Below, in pieces: positions 23,401-34,844 of a DNA stretch of 64,000 nt (the stretch's first letter is position 1; each line of letters starts with the position of its first letter). Below the pieces are notes generated by a model that worked only from the letters and a program-made list of their open reading frames with translations, was not told where the DNA came from and did not search any database. Source of the stretch: Arachis hypogaea (Eukaryota > Streptophyta > Magnoliopsida > Fabales > Fabaceae). The translations under genes and the position numbers were made by a program. Location of the stretch: assembly GCF_003086295.3 (NCBI RefSeq), contig NC_092052.1:78000687-78064686 (forward strand), given 5' to 3'.

Positions 23401-24012
23401 GTGTCAAACAGAGAAATAAAGCGTATCTTGCAGAAGATAGTCAAACCTCATAGAAAAGACTGGAGCACCAGGCTACAAGATGCACTCTGGGCATACAGAA
23501 CAGCATACAAAACACCCATTGGGATGAGTCATTTCTGCTTAGTTTATGGAAAAGCTTGTCATCTCCCTATTGAGGTAGAGCACAAAGCCTTTTGGGCAGT
23601 CAAGGAGTGCAACATGGGAATGGAGAACGCCAGAGCTGAAAGGAAGTTGCAACTGCAAGAACTGGAAAGCCTTCGCCTAGAAGCTTATGAGAACTCAAGA
23701 CTATACAAGGAGAAGATGAAGGCTGCACATGATTAGCACATCAAGAGGAAAGAGTTCCAACCTGGGGATTTAGTCCTCCTTTATAAATCTTGACTGAGGC
23801 TCATGCCAGGCAATTTGAGATCAAGATGGGAAGGTCCATACAGAGTAGAGAAGGTTGAACCGTACGGAGTTTATCACCTAAGTCATCCTTCAAGTTCTGA
23901 ACTTATCAAAGTTAATGGACAACGCCTGAAGCTATACCATGGCGAGAAGATGCAGAAGAACAAGGAGCTTGAGATCTTCCTCTTGGAAGATCCCCACATA
24001 GCAGAAGATTGA
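20470..24012 (+). pseudogene. pol: Pol (PR-RT-RH-IN) of Athila-like copy B, broken
   Basis: Same domain order as copy A: protease with DLGA, RT with FMDD, RNase H, and integrase with the three acidic motifs and the SRWEGPY tail. It shares all six nonsense codons of copy A, e.g. TAG at 20941, TAA at 21202 and TGA at 22444. It also has private single-base losses near 22021, 22060, 22120, 22743, 23096 and 23209, several in or near homopolymers. Those private losses could be sequencing errors or real decay. The shared stops show that the gene was dead before the copies separated. Confidence 0.9.
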
Positions 24013-24054
24013 GCTAGTGGAGCGTCCAACTTACGACGTTAAAGCAAAGTGCTA

Positions 24055-24072
24055 GGTGGGAGACAACCCACC
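24055..24072 (+). other. Conserved hairpin after pol, copy B
   Basis: GGTGGG/CCCACC stem with AGACAA loop, as at 7360-7377. Confidence 0.65.
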
Positions 24073-24182
24073 ATGGTATGATCGTTCTTTTCTTTATTTT
24101 TAGTTTTTCATATTCAATAACTCTTCTCTTTATCAGTACTTTCGTGCATCTGCATTTGCATATTCTTAATTAATAAAAAAAA

Positions 24183-24731
24183 AGCCACGCGACGCGACCG
24201 CATCAGCGACGCGTCCGCGTCGCAATGAGAGGGGAGAAAATAAAAACGAACAGAGAGTCACGTTGGAGCCTGGCTGGAGGCGTCCCAGTGGCACAAATCG
24301 ACCCACGCGAGCGCGTCAATGACGCGTCCGTGTCGTATGGGCATAATGGCCTCCCACGCGACCGCGTGACCCACGCGGTCGCGTGCCCTGATTTTCGACG
24401 CAAAAAGGGTGCACAACGAATTATTGTGCGAGAGTGGTACTGGATTGGTGCTGAACGCACAATTCTACCCACGCGGACGCATGGCCCACGCGTCCGCGTC
24501 GTTCCCTTCTGAAGCCCACTCACGCGATCGCATGCCTCACGCGATCGCGTCACCCCAAATTTGGCAAATATATCAATTCGAACAGAGAGTTGTGCAGGCG
24601 CGAGGCTGCACTCGCGCCAGAAGCACAACATGGGTCACGCGACCGCCTGACCGACGCGACCGCGTCACCTGACCTAAAGCGCAATCGCGCGAACGTGTGC
24701 CCCCCGCGGCCGCGTCGCTTGCGCCGCACAG
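24183..24731 (+). repeat. CpG-rich array of paired palindromes after pol, copy B
   Basis: Same array as 7490-8036. Where the copies differ, several dyads are closer to palindromic here, for example CACGCGATCGCATG where A has a T. This fits C-to-T decay in copy A. Confidence 0.8.
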
Positions 24732-24867
24732 ATCCAACTTAATTGCCAAAATATCTTATCTTTTTCCTCTCCAAATCCTAATTTTTCTTTTCCCTCCTTA
24801 TTTCTTCCTTCTCCCTTCTTCCTTCTATCTCCCCTTTCACTCCCTCTCTCTCACCTCCATTAACAAG

Positions 24868-25510
24868 GTTTTATTTTCTTCTTCCCTCTTTCCTTTTCTA
24901 CCATTCTTCTTATTTTATATGTTATTTTCTTTTCTTTTCTTTTTCTTTTCATTATCCATATTTTCTTTCTTCTTCTTTCCTTTTTACATGGTGTTAGAAT
25001 TTTATTTGAGTCATTATTCTTCATTATATGCTTGTAGATTGTTGCAAATTGTTTGGCAATTATATATTATTTTCTTTAAAGGGTTGCTTGCATGTTCACT
25101 TTAATACTTTCTATACCTTATTCACCATGCATGCTATGTGTTTGTGAAAAAGCCCATATGGCATTATGCACTTCTCTACTTTATTCTATTCTACTATCCA
25201 ATGCTTGCTTTTCATAAACTCCCTCTACTATTGTATTAATTAAATTTAATTTTCAATACAAACGTGATAGTTTGCTACAACGTGATGCTTGATCTATGCT
25301 ACTCATGCCCTTGTCGGCATGCCAATAAACACCTTGCATTCACTTGTCATTATATGCACTAGCTATTTTCCACTGATGACTTTTCACATGTACTCATGAG
25401 CGTGTGTTAATGTCAGTTACCTCCTAATGTGCATCCATCACCACCTTTTCCGTTCTCTTCCTTGCTATATATCTCTTTGAATTTAATTTACTTTCTCTTC
25501 CCTTTTTCAG
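24868..25510 (+). promoter_or_regulatory. Probable intron before the env-like ORF, copy B
   Basis: Donor AACAAG|GT at 24867/24868 and acceptor TTTTTCAG ending at 25510. The CT-rich leader lies at about 24760-24860. Length 643 nt. No other start competes with the ATG at 25512. Confidence 0.5.
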
Positions 25511-25511
25511 G

Positions 25512-26765
25512 ATGGCCACCAAGAAAGGAAAAGAGAAAGCTACTCCCAAACCCCCAGCAAGAAGAGGAACTAAAAGAGCACTAGTGGCAGAGCCTTCTTC
25601 AACTGCAGTCAAGCCCTCAACAAAAAGAGTTAAGAGGATCATAAAGGTTGATGAAAAGGAGAAAGCCTTTCAAGCGAAGGACACTGCGCGATTTCCAAAT
25701 CGCTACTGTGAGCAGATGTTCCCTATTTTGGCTGAAAGGAGCTACAACAACGAACACCTTCTTATCCTCCCGCCCAATATTGCTACTTTTGTTGAGCCGC
25801 AAATTGAACGAAGACAATGGAGTTTCCTACAGAGACAGCCAAGGCAGGTCAATCTTTCTTGGGTAGTCGAATTCTACTCTAACTTCTACCTGCCTACCCT
25901 ACAGTCTGTCTTTGTCCGTCAGAAGCAAGTCCCCATTACAGAAGAGGCCATTCAAAAAGCTTTAGGTCTCCCCCCTATTCCAGAAGGATTGGACGCCTTT
26001 CAAGAAGCCTCACTCAAGCGCCAGATGTACCAATTTGACTGGGAAGCTATTCTCAGAGTTATCGCACTACCTGGCAGCCGTTGGATCTACGGATACCATC
26101 GTACCCGCCCTAAAGGAATATCGGCTTCAGCACTTACCTTGGAGGCTCGCGTATGGGCACAGATTATGTCCCATTACGTCTTTCTGAGCACTCACGAGTC
26201 CTCCTTCACTGCGGACATGGCCGTTCTAGTATGGTGCATCCTTACAGACCAGCCTCTGAATCTACCAAGACATATTCGGAATGCTATGGGACACGTACAA
26301 ATCGCGGGCAACTTACCTTTTCCCGCCTTGATCTCAGATCTTATCTCAGCAGCCGGAGTCTCCTACAGAGCTGGGGACACCAAAGCCATGCTTCCACGGG
26401 ATGATTAGTATGTCCCTAACGGGAAATACCTCAGACCTCCAGCATCCACTACAAGCCTTCCTACTGCACCGGTTGAAGATATCCCTTCTTCAACACCACA
26501 AGCACCTACAACAGACGCACTGCTCCAGCAGATAATCGAAAGGTTGGATCAGCAAGAACAGAAAGCGAAGTTAAGAGAGCGTCGTAACGAGCGCCGATTC
26601 AAACACCTCAAGGAGCTACTCAAGGGACACTTCAAGGACTCAGACACCCCGGACTCTACTTCCTTTACCAGCACAGGGAGCCATGATGGTCCCGACTGTG
26701 GAGATACTGCCACCAGCCCACCCCTGTTCCTAACAGATGGCACCGAGGACGGTGCAAAGCCTTAA
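25512..26765 (+). pseudogene. Env-position ORF of Athila-like copy B, one stop
   Basis: The ORF is 417 codons long in one frame, interrupted only by TAG at 26406-26408, where CAG would fit. The basic N-terminus (about residues 1-55) is rich in K and R and could be a nuclear signal. The central domain has RRQWSFLQR, VEFYSNFYLP, VPITEEAIQKALGLPP and LEARVWAQIM. It resembles from memory the plant transposon protein family located downstream of pol in Athila-like elements. The C-terminus has a charged, coiled-coil-like stretch (LRERRNERRFKHLKELL) and an acidic tail. I see no signal peptide or transmembrane helix. Its last codons overlap the internal hairpin at 26740-26755. Role unknown; the position matches the env-like ORF of Athila, but membrane function is unsupported. 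Confidence 0.82.
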
Positions 26766-26777
26766 GTGTGGGGAGGT
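26740..26777 (+). promoter_or_regulatory. Internal hairpin plus polypurine-tract copy, B
   Basis: GCACCG, AGGA loop, CGGTGC (26740-26755), then AAGTGTGGGGAGGT (26764-26777). This is the same purine tract as the real 3' one, 1457 bases upstream of it and right at the stop codon of the env-like ORF. Confidence 0.72.
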
Positions 26778-28197
26778 CAGTCAGTACCTGACTTCCGGAG
26801 GTAATTCCTCTTCCTTAGCACCAATAAATTAAGATAATTTAGTTATATTTTCTTTCTTTTATAGAATAGGATAAATTGCATAGTAATAGGTTAGTTGCAT
26901 ACATGTTCTACTTGATTGAAAAGACAATACGTTTCTTCTAAGAGTCTATCTTTGGAACAAAATTTCACTAATTTTCAAAAATTTTTATGATAAATCTGCT
27001 TGAAGTTGTAATTGGAACATGATTTTTGAGCTAAAGAACACACAACCTGTGAATATTTGAGCCTTTATGCATGGTTACATTATTTAACCATAAACATTTT
27101 ATTCTTGTGTGTTTACTTCTCTATGATTGTAATCTATATTTTGTTTCATCCTATATGTCCAATATTTATTATATTTGTATGCTTGCATATGATTGAGGCC
27201 ATTATTTGTTTAAACTCACTTATCCAAATTAAGCCTACCCTTTTCAATTACCTTTGTTAACCACTTTGAGCCTTTAAATCCCGTTTGTTCTATATTGCAC
27301 CACATTACTAGCCTTAAGCGGAAAAACAATTGTATATCCCAAATTGAATCTTTGGTTAGCTTAAGATAGAATTGTGTGTACTAGTTAAGTATGGGAAATT
27401 GTGGGAACAAAAGTTATTAAGGGAATGTGCCATGATAATACAATGGGAATTTGGATACCTACTCATGTGAAACTATAAGAATTAAAAATCTATGTGCATT
27501 GATAAGTTATGTTTATTTTTATGTCTATATATAAAAAAAAAAGAAAAAAAACTCAATAAATAAATAAGGGGACAAAATTACCCCAATGCTGAATTAAGAA
27601 TTCAAAGATCAATGCACATATGATAAAATTAAAAAAAAAAGTTGATACATGAGTATGAAATGTAAAAGGAATTTTGGGTAGCTAGGTATGAATTCTAAGG
27701 TTACACTAAATATATATAGGTTGGGTTAAAGCTTGGGTTAATTAAAGATTCAATTTATAAGCTCACTTAACCATATATGTATCCCTACCCCTACCTTGGC
27801 CCATTACAACCTTGAAAATACCTCATGATGTTTGCATTGATATACTAACTATTGTTGATTGGTTAGGAGAAGAACAAAAGTTAGAGAGCACGATTAGAGA
27901 AGGATAGAGTGATTACCCTATACACTAGAGAGATTAGAGCGTACATACATCATCAGTGAGGGTTCAATGCTTGAATTTCCATGTTCCTTGCTTTCATGAG
28001 CTATCTTCTTGCACTTTTATCTGTCTTACTGTATAATGATAGAATTAGTGAAATTTGATTTGTAATTGTTTTGAAGAGCTTATTTACTTTTGATCAAGTG
28101 GGCAAGAATCATATAGTTGCATTCATATATATAGGATTGCATTACATTGCAAGAGTTTCTACATGTTCATACTTATTTATTTTATCTCCTTCAATTA
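26778..28197 (+). other. 3' non-coding region of copy B
   Basis: About 1.4 kb of AT-rich sequence between the two purine tracts. It has no coding potential and no recognisable insertion. Confidence 0.8.
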
Positions 28198-28234
28198 AGC
28201 ATGAGGACATGCTAATGTTTAAGTGTGGGGAGGT
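28198..28234 (+). promoter_or_regulatory. Hairpin plus 3' polypurine tract, copy B
   Basis: AGCATG (28198-28203), loop AGGA, CATGCT (28208-28213), then AAGTGTGGGGAGGT (28221-28234) immediately before the LTR start TGATAAACC. The purine tract primes plus-strand DNA synthesis in this class of element; the hairpin is an added, undocumented part. Confidence 0.85.
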
Positions 28235-29685
28235 TGATAAACCACTATTTTATGGTTTATATTGTGTTTAATTGTGTGGTTTTATCATGATCCTTACCCA
28301 TTTATTCATTAAAATAGCATGCATTTATATTTCCTTCCTGAAATTATTACATGATTGAAAACTGCTTCCTAGAAGACTTTTAATTATGCATTTTAATTCT
28401 CCTTTATTCCATTCGATGTCGTGATCTATGTGTTAAGCGTTTCAGGCTTTATAGGGCATGAATGAGTTGGAGATTGGAAAGGAAGCTAACAAAAATGGAA
28501 GGAACACAAGAAATTGAGGAGATAACCAGCGAGAAGTGACGCGGTCGCATGGCTCACGTGACCGCGCGAAAGAGGAGGAATCGCAGTGACGCGGCCGCAT
28601 GGCTCAGGCGACCGCGCGGAATGAAAAGCACAAGCGACGCGGAGGCGTGGACGACGTGAACGCGTGGTAGGGAAAAACGCGAATGACGCGTCCGCATGGA
28701 TGACGCGATCGCGTGACATGCGCGATCTGCATAATCTGCAGAATTCGCTGGGGGCGATTTTGGACCCTATTTTGACCCAGTTTTCGGCCCAGAACAACAA
28801 CAGACTAGAGCCAGAGAACATGCAGAAACAAAAGACAATATTCATTCTACACAGTTTTAGTTTTAGATCTAGTTTACTCCTCCTCTAGGTTTTCTCTCTA
28901 TACATTCATAGTTCTTAGGATTAAAATTTCTCTTACTTTTTGGCATTGGAACACTGAGAAGAGTTATTACCTCATCAAGACTTCGTCATTCTAGTTCGTT
29001 TTCTTTACTTGGCTTTACTCTTCCATGTTCTTTGCTTTGTTTAATTTTACCATTGGAATATTTTTAGGATTATTTAATACAAGGATCACTTTTATTTTTA
29101 ATTGACTATTTTGATTTTTATTTACAATGTCTTTCTTTAATTCCTTTTTATATGCTATGAATTTTACATTCACAATGAGCGAGTAGTTCCCTTGAGTTGG
29201 AAGGCTTGAAAGAAAAATTGTAATTGGGTTTATGGTTGGATTGCCTTCTAGTCACTAACACCAATCCCTTTTAATTAAGTGGATTGCAACTTGTGAACAG
29301 ACGTAGCATTCCAACTTGTTTGACTTTCCCTTACCTAGTAAAGGATAACTAAACAGGACAACCTTTAATTGTCAATTAATCCTGAGAGCATTCCAACAAT
29401 AATAGGGATTCCAACTAATCAACTCCCAGTCAAGGCTTTTATTTACATTATTCAAATTCACTAATTTAATTTCCTGTTTACTCAACTCAAACCTTTTTGA
29501 AAATATCTGATTAATAAAATAGCACACTTTTCTGCAACTCGTTGGGAGATGACCTGGGATTCATACTCCCAGTATTTTAATTTCAATTTTCTGTGACACC
29601 TTTTTAAATTGATAAGCAGATTTCTGGCGTACCTGCAACGTATATAAATTAACAATTTTTAATTCGCCAATTTCTGCCAGCATCA
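28235..29685 (+). mobile_element. Complete 3' LTR of Athila-like copy B, 1451 bp
   Basis: Starts TGATAAACCACT and ends CAGCATCA. It contains the family's paired CpG palindromes at 28538-28725 (GACGCGGTCGC, ACGCGATCGCGT types). It is followed at 29686 by ATGGG and the RT of element C, so the element sits inside C. The left flank that would confirm the target duplication has been lost. Confidence 0.9.
28538..28725 (+). repeat. Paired CpG palindromes inside the Athila-like LTR
   Basis: At least four pairs of ACGCGNNCGCGT-like dyads. The motif matches the post-pol array of the same element (24183-24731), not those of other families in the window. Confidence 0.75.
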
Positions 29686-31828
29686 ATGGGATTTCATTTG
29701 ATAGTTGTTTAGTGAACTTGGCCAAGGTCTTAGCTAGGTGTGTTGACACTAACCTTGTCTTAAATTTCAAAAAATGGCATTTCATGGTGAGACAAGGCAT
29801 TGTGTTAGGACACGTAGTTTCTGACAAGGGCATTTCGGTGGACCCGGCCAAGGTTGATGTCATTACCAATTTACCTCACCCCTCATCTGTGAGGGAGGTC
29901 CATTCTTTTTTGGGGCATGCAGAATTCTACAGGCACTTTATCAAGAATTTTAGCAAAATTGCATTGCCATTGTCGCGACTACTCCAAAAGGACGTGGACT
30001 TTGAGTTTGATAGTGCTTGTGCGGAAGCATTTTAGGAGTTGAAGAGAGCTCTTACCACAGCACCAATTGTGAGGGGCCCTGACTGGACGCAGCCGTTCGA
30101 GATCATGTGCGACGCGTCAAATCATGCTGTAGGTGCCGCGCTTGCATAGCGCGATGGTAAGCTCCTGCTTACTCATCAAAGACATTGGATGCAGCACAAT
30201 CCAATTATACCACTATGGAAAAAAAGCTCTTAGCCATTGTTCATGCATTGGATAGATTTAGATCTTACTTGCTAGGCTCTAAGATAGTGGTATATACGGA
30301 TCATGCAGCTTTAAAATATTTGTTGACTAAGAATGAGTCGAAACCTAGGCTCATACGTTGGATCTTGCTCTTGCAAGAGTTTGACATTGAGATTAGGGAT
30401 CGAAGTGGGTCACAAAATCTAGTTGCGGACCATCTAAGCCGCCTTGAGAATCTCAAATATGACCCATTTCCGATTGATGACTCATTCCCTTTGGATAGTT
30501 TGCATGCTGTTTCAGATAGTTTTCCTTGGTTTGCTCCTATGGCGAACTACTTGGTTGCTAAGATTTTCCCTCCCAACTTTTCAAAACATCAAAGGAATAA
30601 GTTGAGGAGTGATTCTAAATATTACATTTGGGATGACCCTCACTTATGGAAGATGGAAGTAGACAAAGTAATTCATAGTTGTGTCCCAGAATCCGAAATC
30701 CAACCAATTCTTGAGTCTTGTCATTCATTCGAGTGTGGTGGCCACTTTGGCCCACAACGGACGGCTAAAAAGGTTTTCGATTGTGGATTCTGGTGGCTAA
30801 CACTATTCAAGGATGCTAACCAATTTTGTGTGTCGTGTCACCAATGTCAGAAGTCAGGAAATGCATCCTAAATGGATGAAATGCCATAACAACCAATGTT
30901 ATTTTGTGAAATCTTTCATGTGTGGGGCATAGACTTTATGGGACCATTTCCTAACTCAAGTTGGTATTTGTATATTTTGTTGGCGGTTGACTACGTATCA
31001 AAGTGGGTGAAAGCGATACCTACTCGCCTTGATGACACTAATACTGTGATTTCTTTCATTAGAAATAATGTTGTGTGCTGCTATGGGTCGCCACGAGCAA
31101 TCGTGAGCGACCAAAGTTCCCACTTTTGTAACAGGAAGGTAGAAGCACTACTCAAGCGCTATGGGATATCACATAAGGTTTCAACTGCCTATCATCCCCA
31201 AACGAATGGGCAAGCAGAAGTGTCCAACTCGGAGATTAAGCAAATTTTGGAGAAAGTGGTGAATCCACAGAGAAAGGACTAGAGCTCTCGGTTAGGAGAT
31301 GCATTATGGGCATACAGGATATCCTATAAGATCTCGTTAGGAATGAGTCCCTTTCGGGTTGTCTATGGTAAGGAATTCCACCTTCCGGTAGAGATTGATC
31401 ATAAAGCCTATTGGGCAGTGAAGCAGTGTAACATGGACATCACGAAGGCTGGTGTAGCCAGGAAATTGCAACTGGAGGAGCTTGAATGTCTTAGGATGGA
31501 GGCATATGAGAATGCTCGGATTTACAAGGAAAAGACTATGGCATTTCATGATCACCATATTCGGAAGAAAGATTTTTAAGAAGGTGACGAAGTTCTCCTC
31601 TATAACTCGAGGCTCAGATTGATGCCTAGAAAGCTCCGTTCAAGATGGGAAGGACCCTTCAAAGTGAAGGAGGTAAAGCCCCATGGTGTGGTAGAATTAT
31701 TTGACCCTCAAAGTGAGGCAACTTTCAAGGTGAACGGCCATAGAGTGAAGAAGTACCATGGCTACAAATCACCAAGGGAAGTGGAGGTGCTCCTACTTGA
31801 GGATGCACCAAAAGGAGAGGAAGCGTAA
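29686..31828 (+). pseudogene. pol: Element C: pol fragment (RT end, RNase H, integrase), broken
   Basis: An Athila-like pol related to but distinct from A/B. It begins in mid RT after the FMDD motif (region ARCVDTNLVLNF). RNase H (30185-30500: [19 protein letters not shown]) and integrase (30700-31828: [44 protein letters not shown]) follow. Breaks include TAG at 30033-30035, a frameshift near 30160, TAA near 30870, a stop near 31280 and TAA near 31577. The 5' part (gag, protease, early RT) is absent. Copy B's LTR abuts its left end. On the right it is split by the solo LTR at 31829. Confidence 0.87.
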
Positions 31829-34251
31829 TGTAACAACCCTGATTTTCGAGTATGCGAGATCTTTTCCGAAGGCACGGATTTCGCCAAAAGATCAGTAAAG
31901 GGAACACCTCTTCTATATCAACAAGTATCTCAATCCTCATTGTCATTATGTAATCCTTAAGCTAGAACCTTTTCCGAGGCAAGCTCGATAACACGGTCAC
32001 GAAGAACCTAGTTTTTGAACCGTATCGGTTGGCAGTTTTGATTCTGATTTTCGTAAACAGTCTCTGCTTGACAAACCGGACTCGATTCATGAGAGAAGAG
32101 AGATAATACTATAATATTATCATTATATTAGTATTAGAAGTTGCTTGAAAGATATTATAAGGTTACTTGGTCTGTTTTAGTTAAAAACAGGAAATCGGTT
32201 TAACTGGGTTCACGGTTTACTGGTGCAGCTTAGCACCAGCACTCTCTGATGACTTTAGCAAGGCTAAGGCCTCATCATACATGTTTTATTCTCATAATAA
32301 ATTTGTTACTAGTGTCATTTATGCTAGTAGCTCAGAACATAATTTTTAGAGATATTTTTACAAGTGTTTCGATACATCTAGTTTTAGTAGTTATACACCT
32401 GAGATATTTTAATATTATTTTAACCCACCTCCAAGCCAACCAATCACAACTCACCCTACACCTCCAAAACCCCCAAGGCTGGTTCATTTTCACCTTGTGG
32501 CCGAAATTCTCAAGAGAGAAAAAGATAGAAAAGTTCTTAGTTCCAAATCTTCAAAGCTTGATTTCTGCTAAACTAAAACTCAAATCAAAATTCCAATCCA
32601 ACCAAAATGATCCTCTCTTCTTTCTCTACATAATCATATGACTTATCAAGGCTGGAATCAAGGTGAGTTGGCTGCACCATCTCTCTTTTGATTCGGTTTC
32701 AAGGAAACATGCTTAAACATGTGTTTTCTTGATGTTCTTCCTTAGGAATCATGCTTAACTTGACTTGAGGGCCAAGAAACGTGATTTTCCAGCAAGTCTA
32801 AGGTTAGAAATCACCTCCTAATGTGCTGAGGGAGATATGGTTAGTTGAGAGTTTTTGGATTTAAAGTTGTTCTTGATGTGATTTAGGAGGAAAAAGTGCT
32901 TAAGGACCACCTGAAAGTCTAACCGAATTAGGAGCAGCAAAACCAGGTAGGGTTTGATGAATTTAATCTTGATTGATTGTGTTTGAGTTGTGTGATTATG
33001 ATATGGTTTGGCTGTGCTTGGAATTGATTGTTTGTATGAGTAATTCTTGTTGACATTTTGGTGAAAATTTGATGAAATTTGATGAAATTCAAGCTATGAA
33101 TGTGTGTTCTTGTGGCTACTGGAAAATGAAACCCTAGAGCTTAAATTGAGGTTCAATTTGTGTTGAAATCATGTGGAAAAGATGGGGTTTTAGTGGCTGG
33201 GAATTTATTTTGAATTTTGGTAAAAATCGGTTGCTGAAAAGACTGAAAAATAGGTAAAAACAGAGAAAGAATCTGAAGAATATACGAAGAACACGAAGAA
33301 AACTTTGAGTGTGGTGAAGAACATTGAAGAACACCTTTTAGATCTTAGAAAGGGCAAGGAAGTAAATATTTTGGTGTTTGAGGGGTTATTTTGTAATTTC
33401 TGAAAGTTAGGGTGGTTAAAGTAGAAATATTAAAAGTTACGGGTGGTAAAAAGTGAATTTACAAAGTAAAAGGTTAAAGGAAGGTAATTTTTGAAAATAT
33501 ATTAATAAAATAATAAGTAATAATAAAATATTAAATAATAATATTTAATTAAAAATAATTTTTTAATAAAATAATAAAATAATACAGAAAGACAACTTTA
33601 AGTGTAGAATCTCATAATTACCTTCATAAAACACTTAGGGAGTGGTAATAACATATTAGTGAGGCAAAGATAAAGGAAAGATAAGAAGCTAAAGAAAAGA
33701 TAAAAACTAAAGAAAAGTCTGTAAAGTTTTAATAACAGAAAAACAGACAGAAATTAGTGAATAAACTAGGGCAACATAGTTAGTCCTTGAGTTGCGACTA
33801 GGGTTAGGTATTATATGAAAAGTTAAACTATTTCAGTATTTAATGAGCCTATACTTGGGACAGGCTAACTATTCATATCAAAATTTACATAAGCTTTAAA
33901 TACATACGTTAAGCAGAGAAAAGAGTAACCAGAGCAGAGTAAAGAGATACAGAGAACAGAGTAACCAAAGTAGAGAAAAGAGATCAAGAGAAAAGAGTAA
34001 TTTGATAAAGAGAAATGGTTTGAGTTAAGATGTTGTAAAAGTAAAAGCTGTAGAGTTTGTATAGTATGATTGAACAGCGAAAGAAAGAGGTACTGCATAA
34101 GAATGTGAAAGTGATGATGAATAATGAGAATGTTAATGAATGATGATAATGAGAATGATTATGTAAGAATCTGCTGTAGAGAGGCAGTCAGATAGATGGT
34201 GGTACGACCACTGAGAACGCTTTCCTGGGATACCTTGCTATAATGCTTTGT

Positions 34252-34540
34252 TGTAAGACAGAGGTTGCTTACAGAGGTATCGAGATGAGTGACTCCTGTA
34301 AGACAGAGGTTGCTTACAGTGAGTGTGTTGTTGCTCCTGTAAGACAGAGGTTGCTTACAGTGAGTATGTTGTTGCTCTTGTAAGACAGAGGTTGCTTACA
34401 GTGAGTCTGTTGGGCGTATATCGGCTAATAAGTGCCGCCCTGCAAGACAAAGGTTGCTTGCAGTGGATACCCGGCAAGACAAAGGTTGCTTGCAGTGGAT
34501 ATTGCCAACAAGAAAGCCTTATCCAGACAGAGGTTGCTGG
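34252..34540 (+). repeat. Hairpin minisatellite inside the solo LTR
   Basis: There are seven units. Four have stem CTGTAAG/CTTACAG (some with the first base changed) around ACAGAGGTTG at 34252-34274, 34296-34319, 34337-34360 and 34378-34401. One (34440-34463) has CTGCAAG/CTTGCAG, changed on both sides so that pairing is kept; the next (34473-34495) has GGCAAG/CTTGCAG. The last (34523-34540) is CCAG/CTGG. Copy B's LTR has only two units (16652-16738). Confidence 0.85.
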
Positions 34541-34844
34541 GTAACGTCAGGAGTGGGTATGTAACCGACAGATGAGCTCATTACCTGCACTAGGGCTAGA
34601 CATGCATCATATTTGGTTCCGCATTTCCTCTGTTATGATTGTTGTTTGAATGTATGCCTTCTTTGTTTTCATTCTATTCTCTGTGTCTGTGTTTTGTTTT
34701 CTTGTATTCCTTTGTTTGTGTTTTGCTTTTTGTTTTCTCTATTTTCTCTTTTTATCTGTTTCTTCTGTCTACTGCTTCTCGGTATTCTGCTATTTATCTG
34801 CTAAACAACACAGAATTAATAAACATAACTAATAACCCCGGCCC

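Noticed and set aside
25512..26765. Calling the env-position ORF a true viral envelope
   Set aside because: No signal peptide, membrane segment or cleavage motif is visible; the name rests on position only.
1..28150. Treating copies A and B as two independent transpositions
   Set aside because: They share a chimeric breakpoint and six nonsense codons, and the element lacks most of its 5' LTR.
34252..34540. CRISPR-like appearance: repeats with a hairpin and short spacers
   Set aside because: The host is a plant, units are degenerate, spacers are repeats of each other, and it lies in an LTR.
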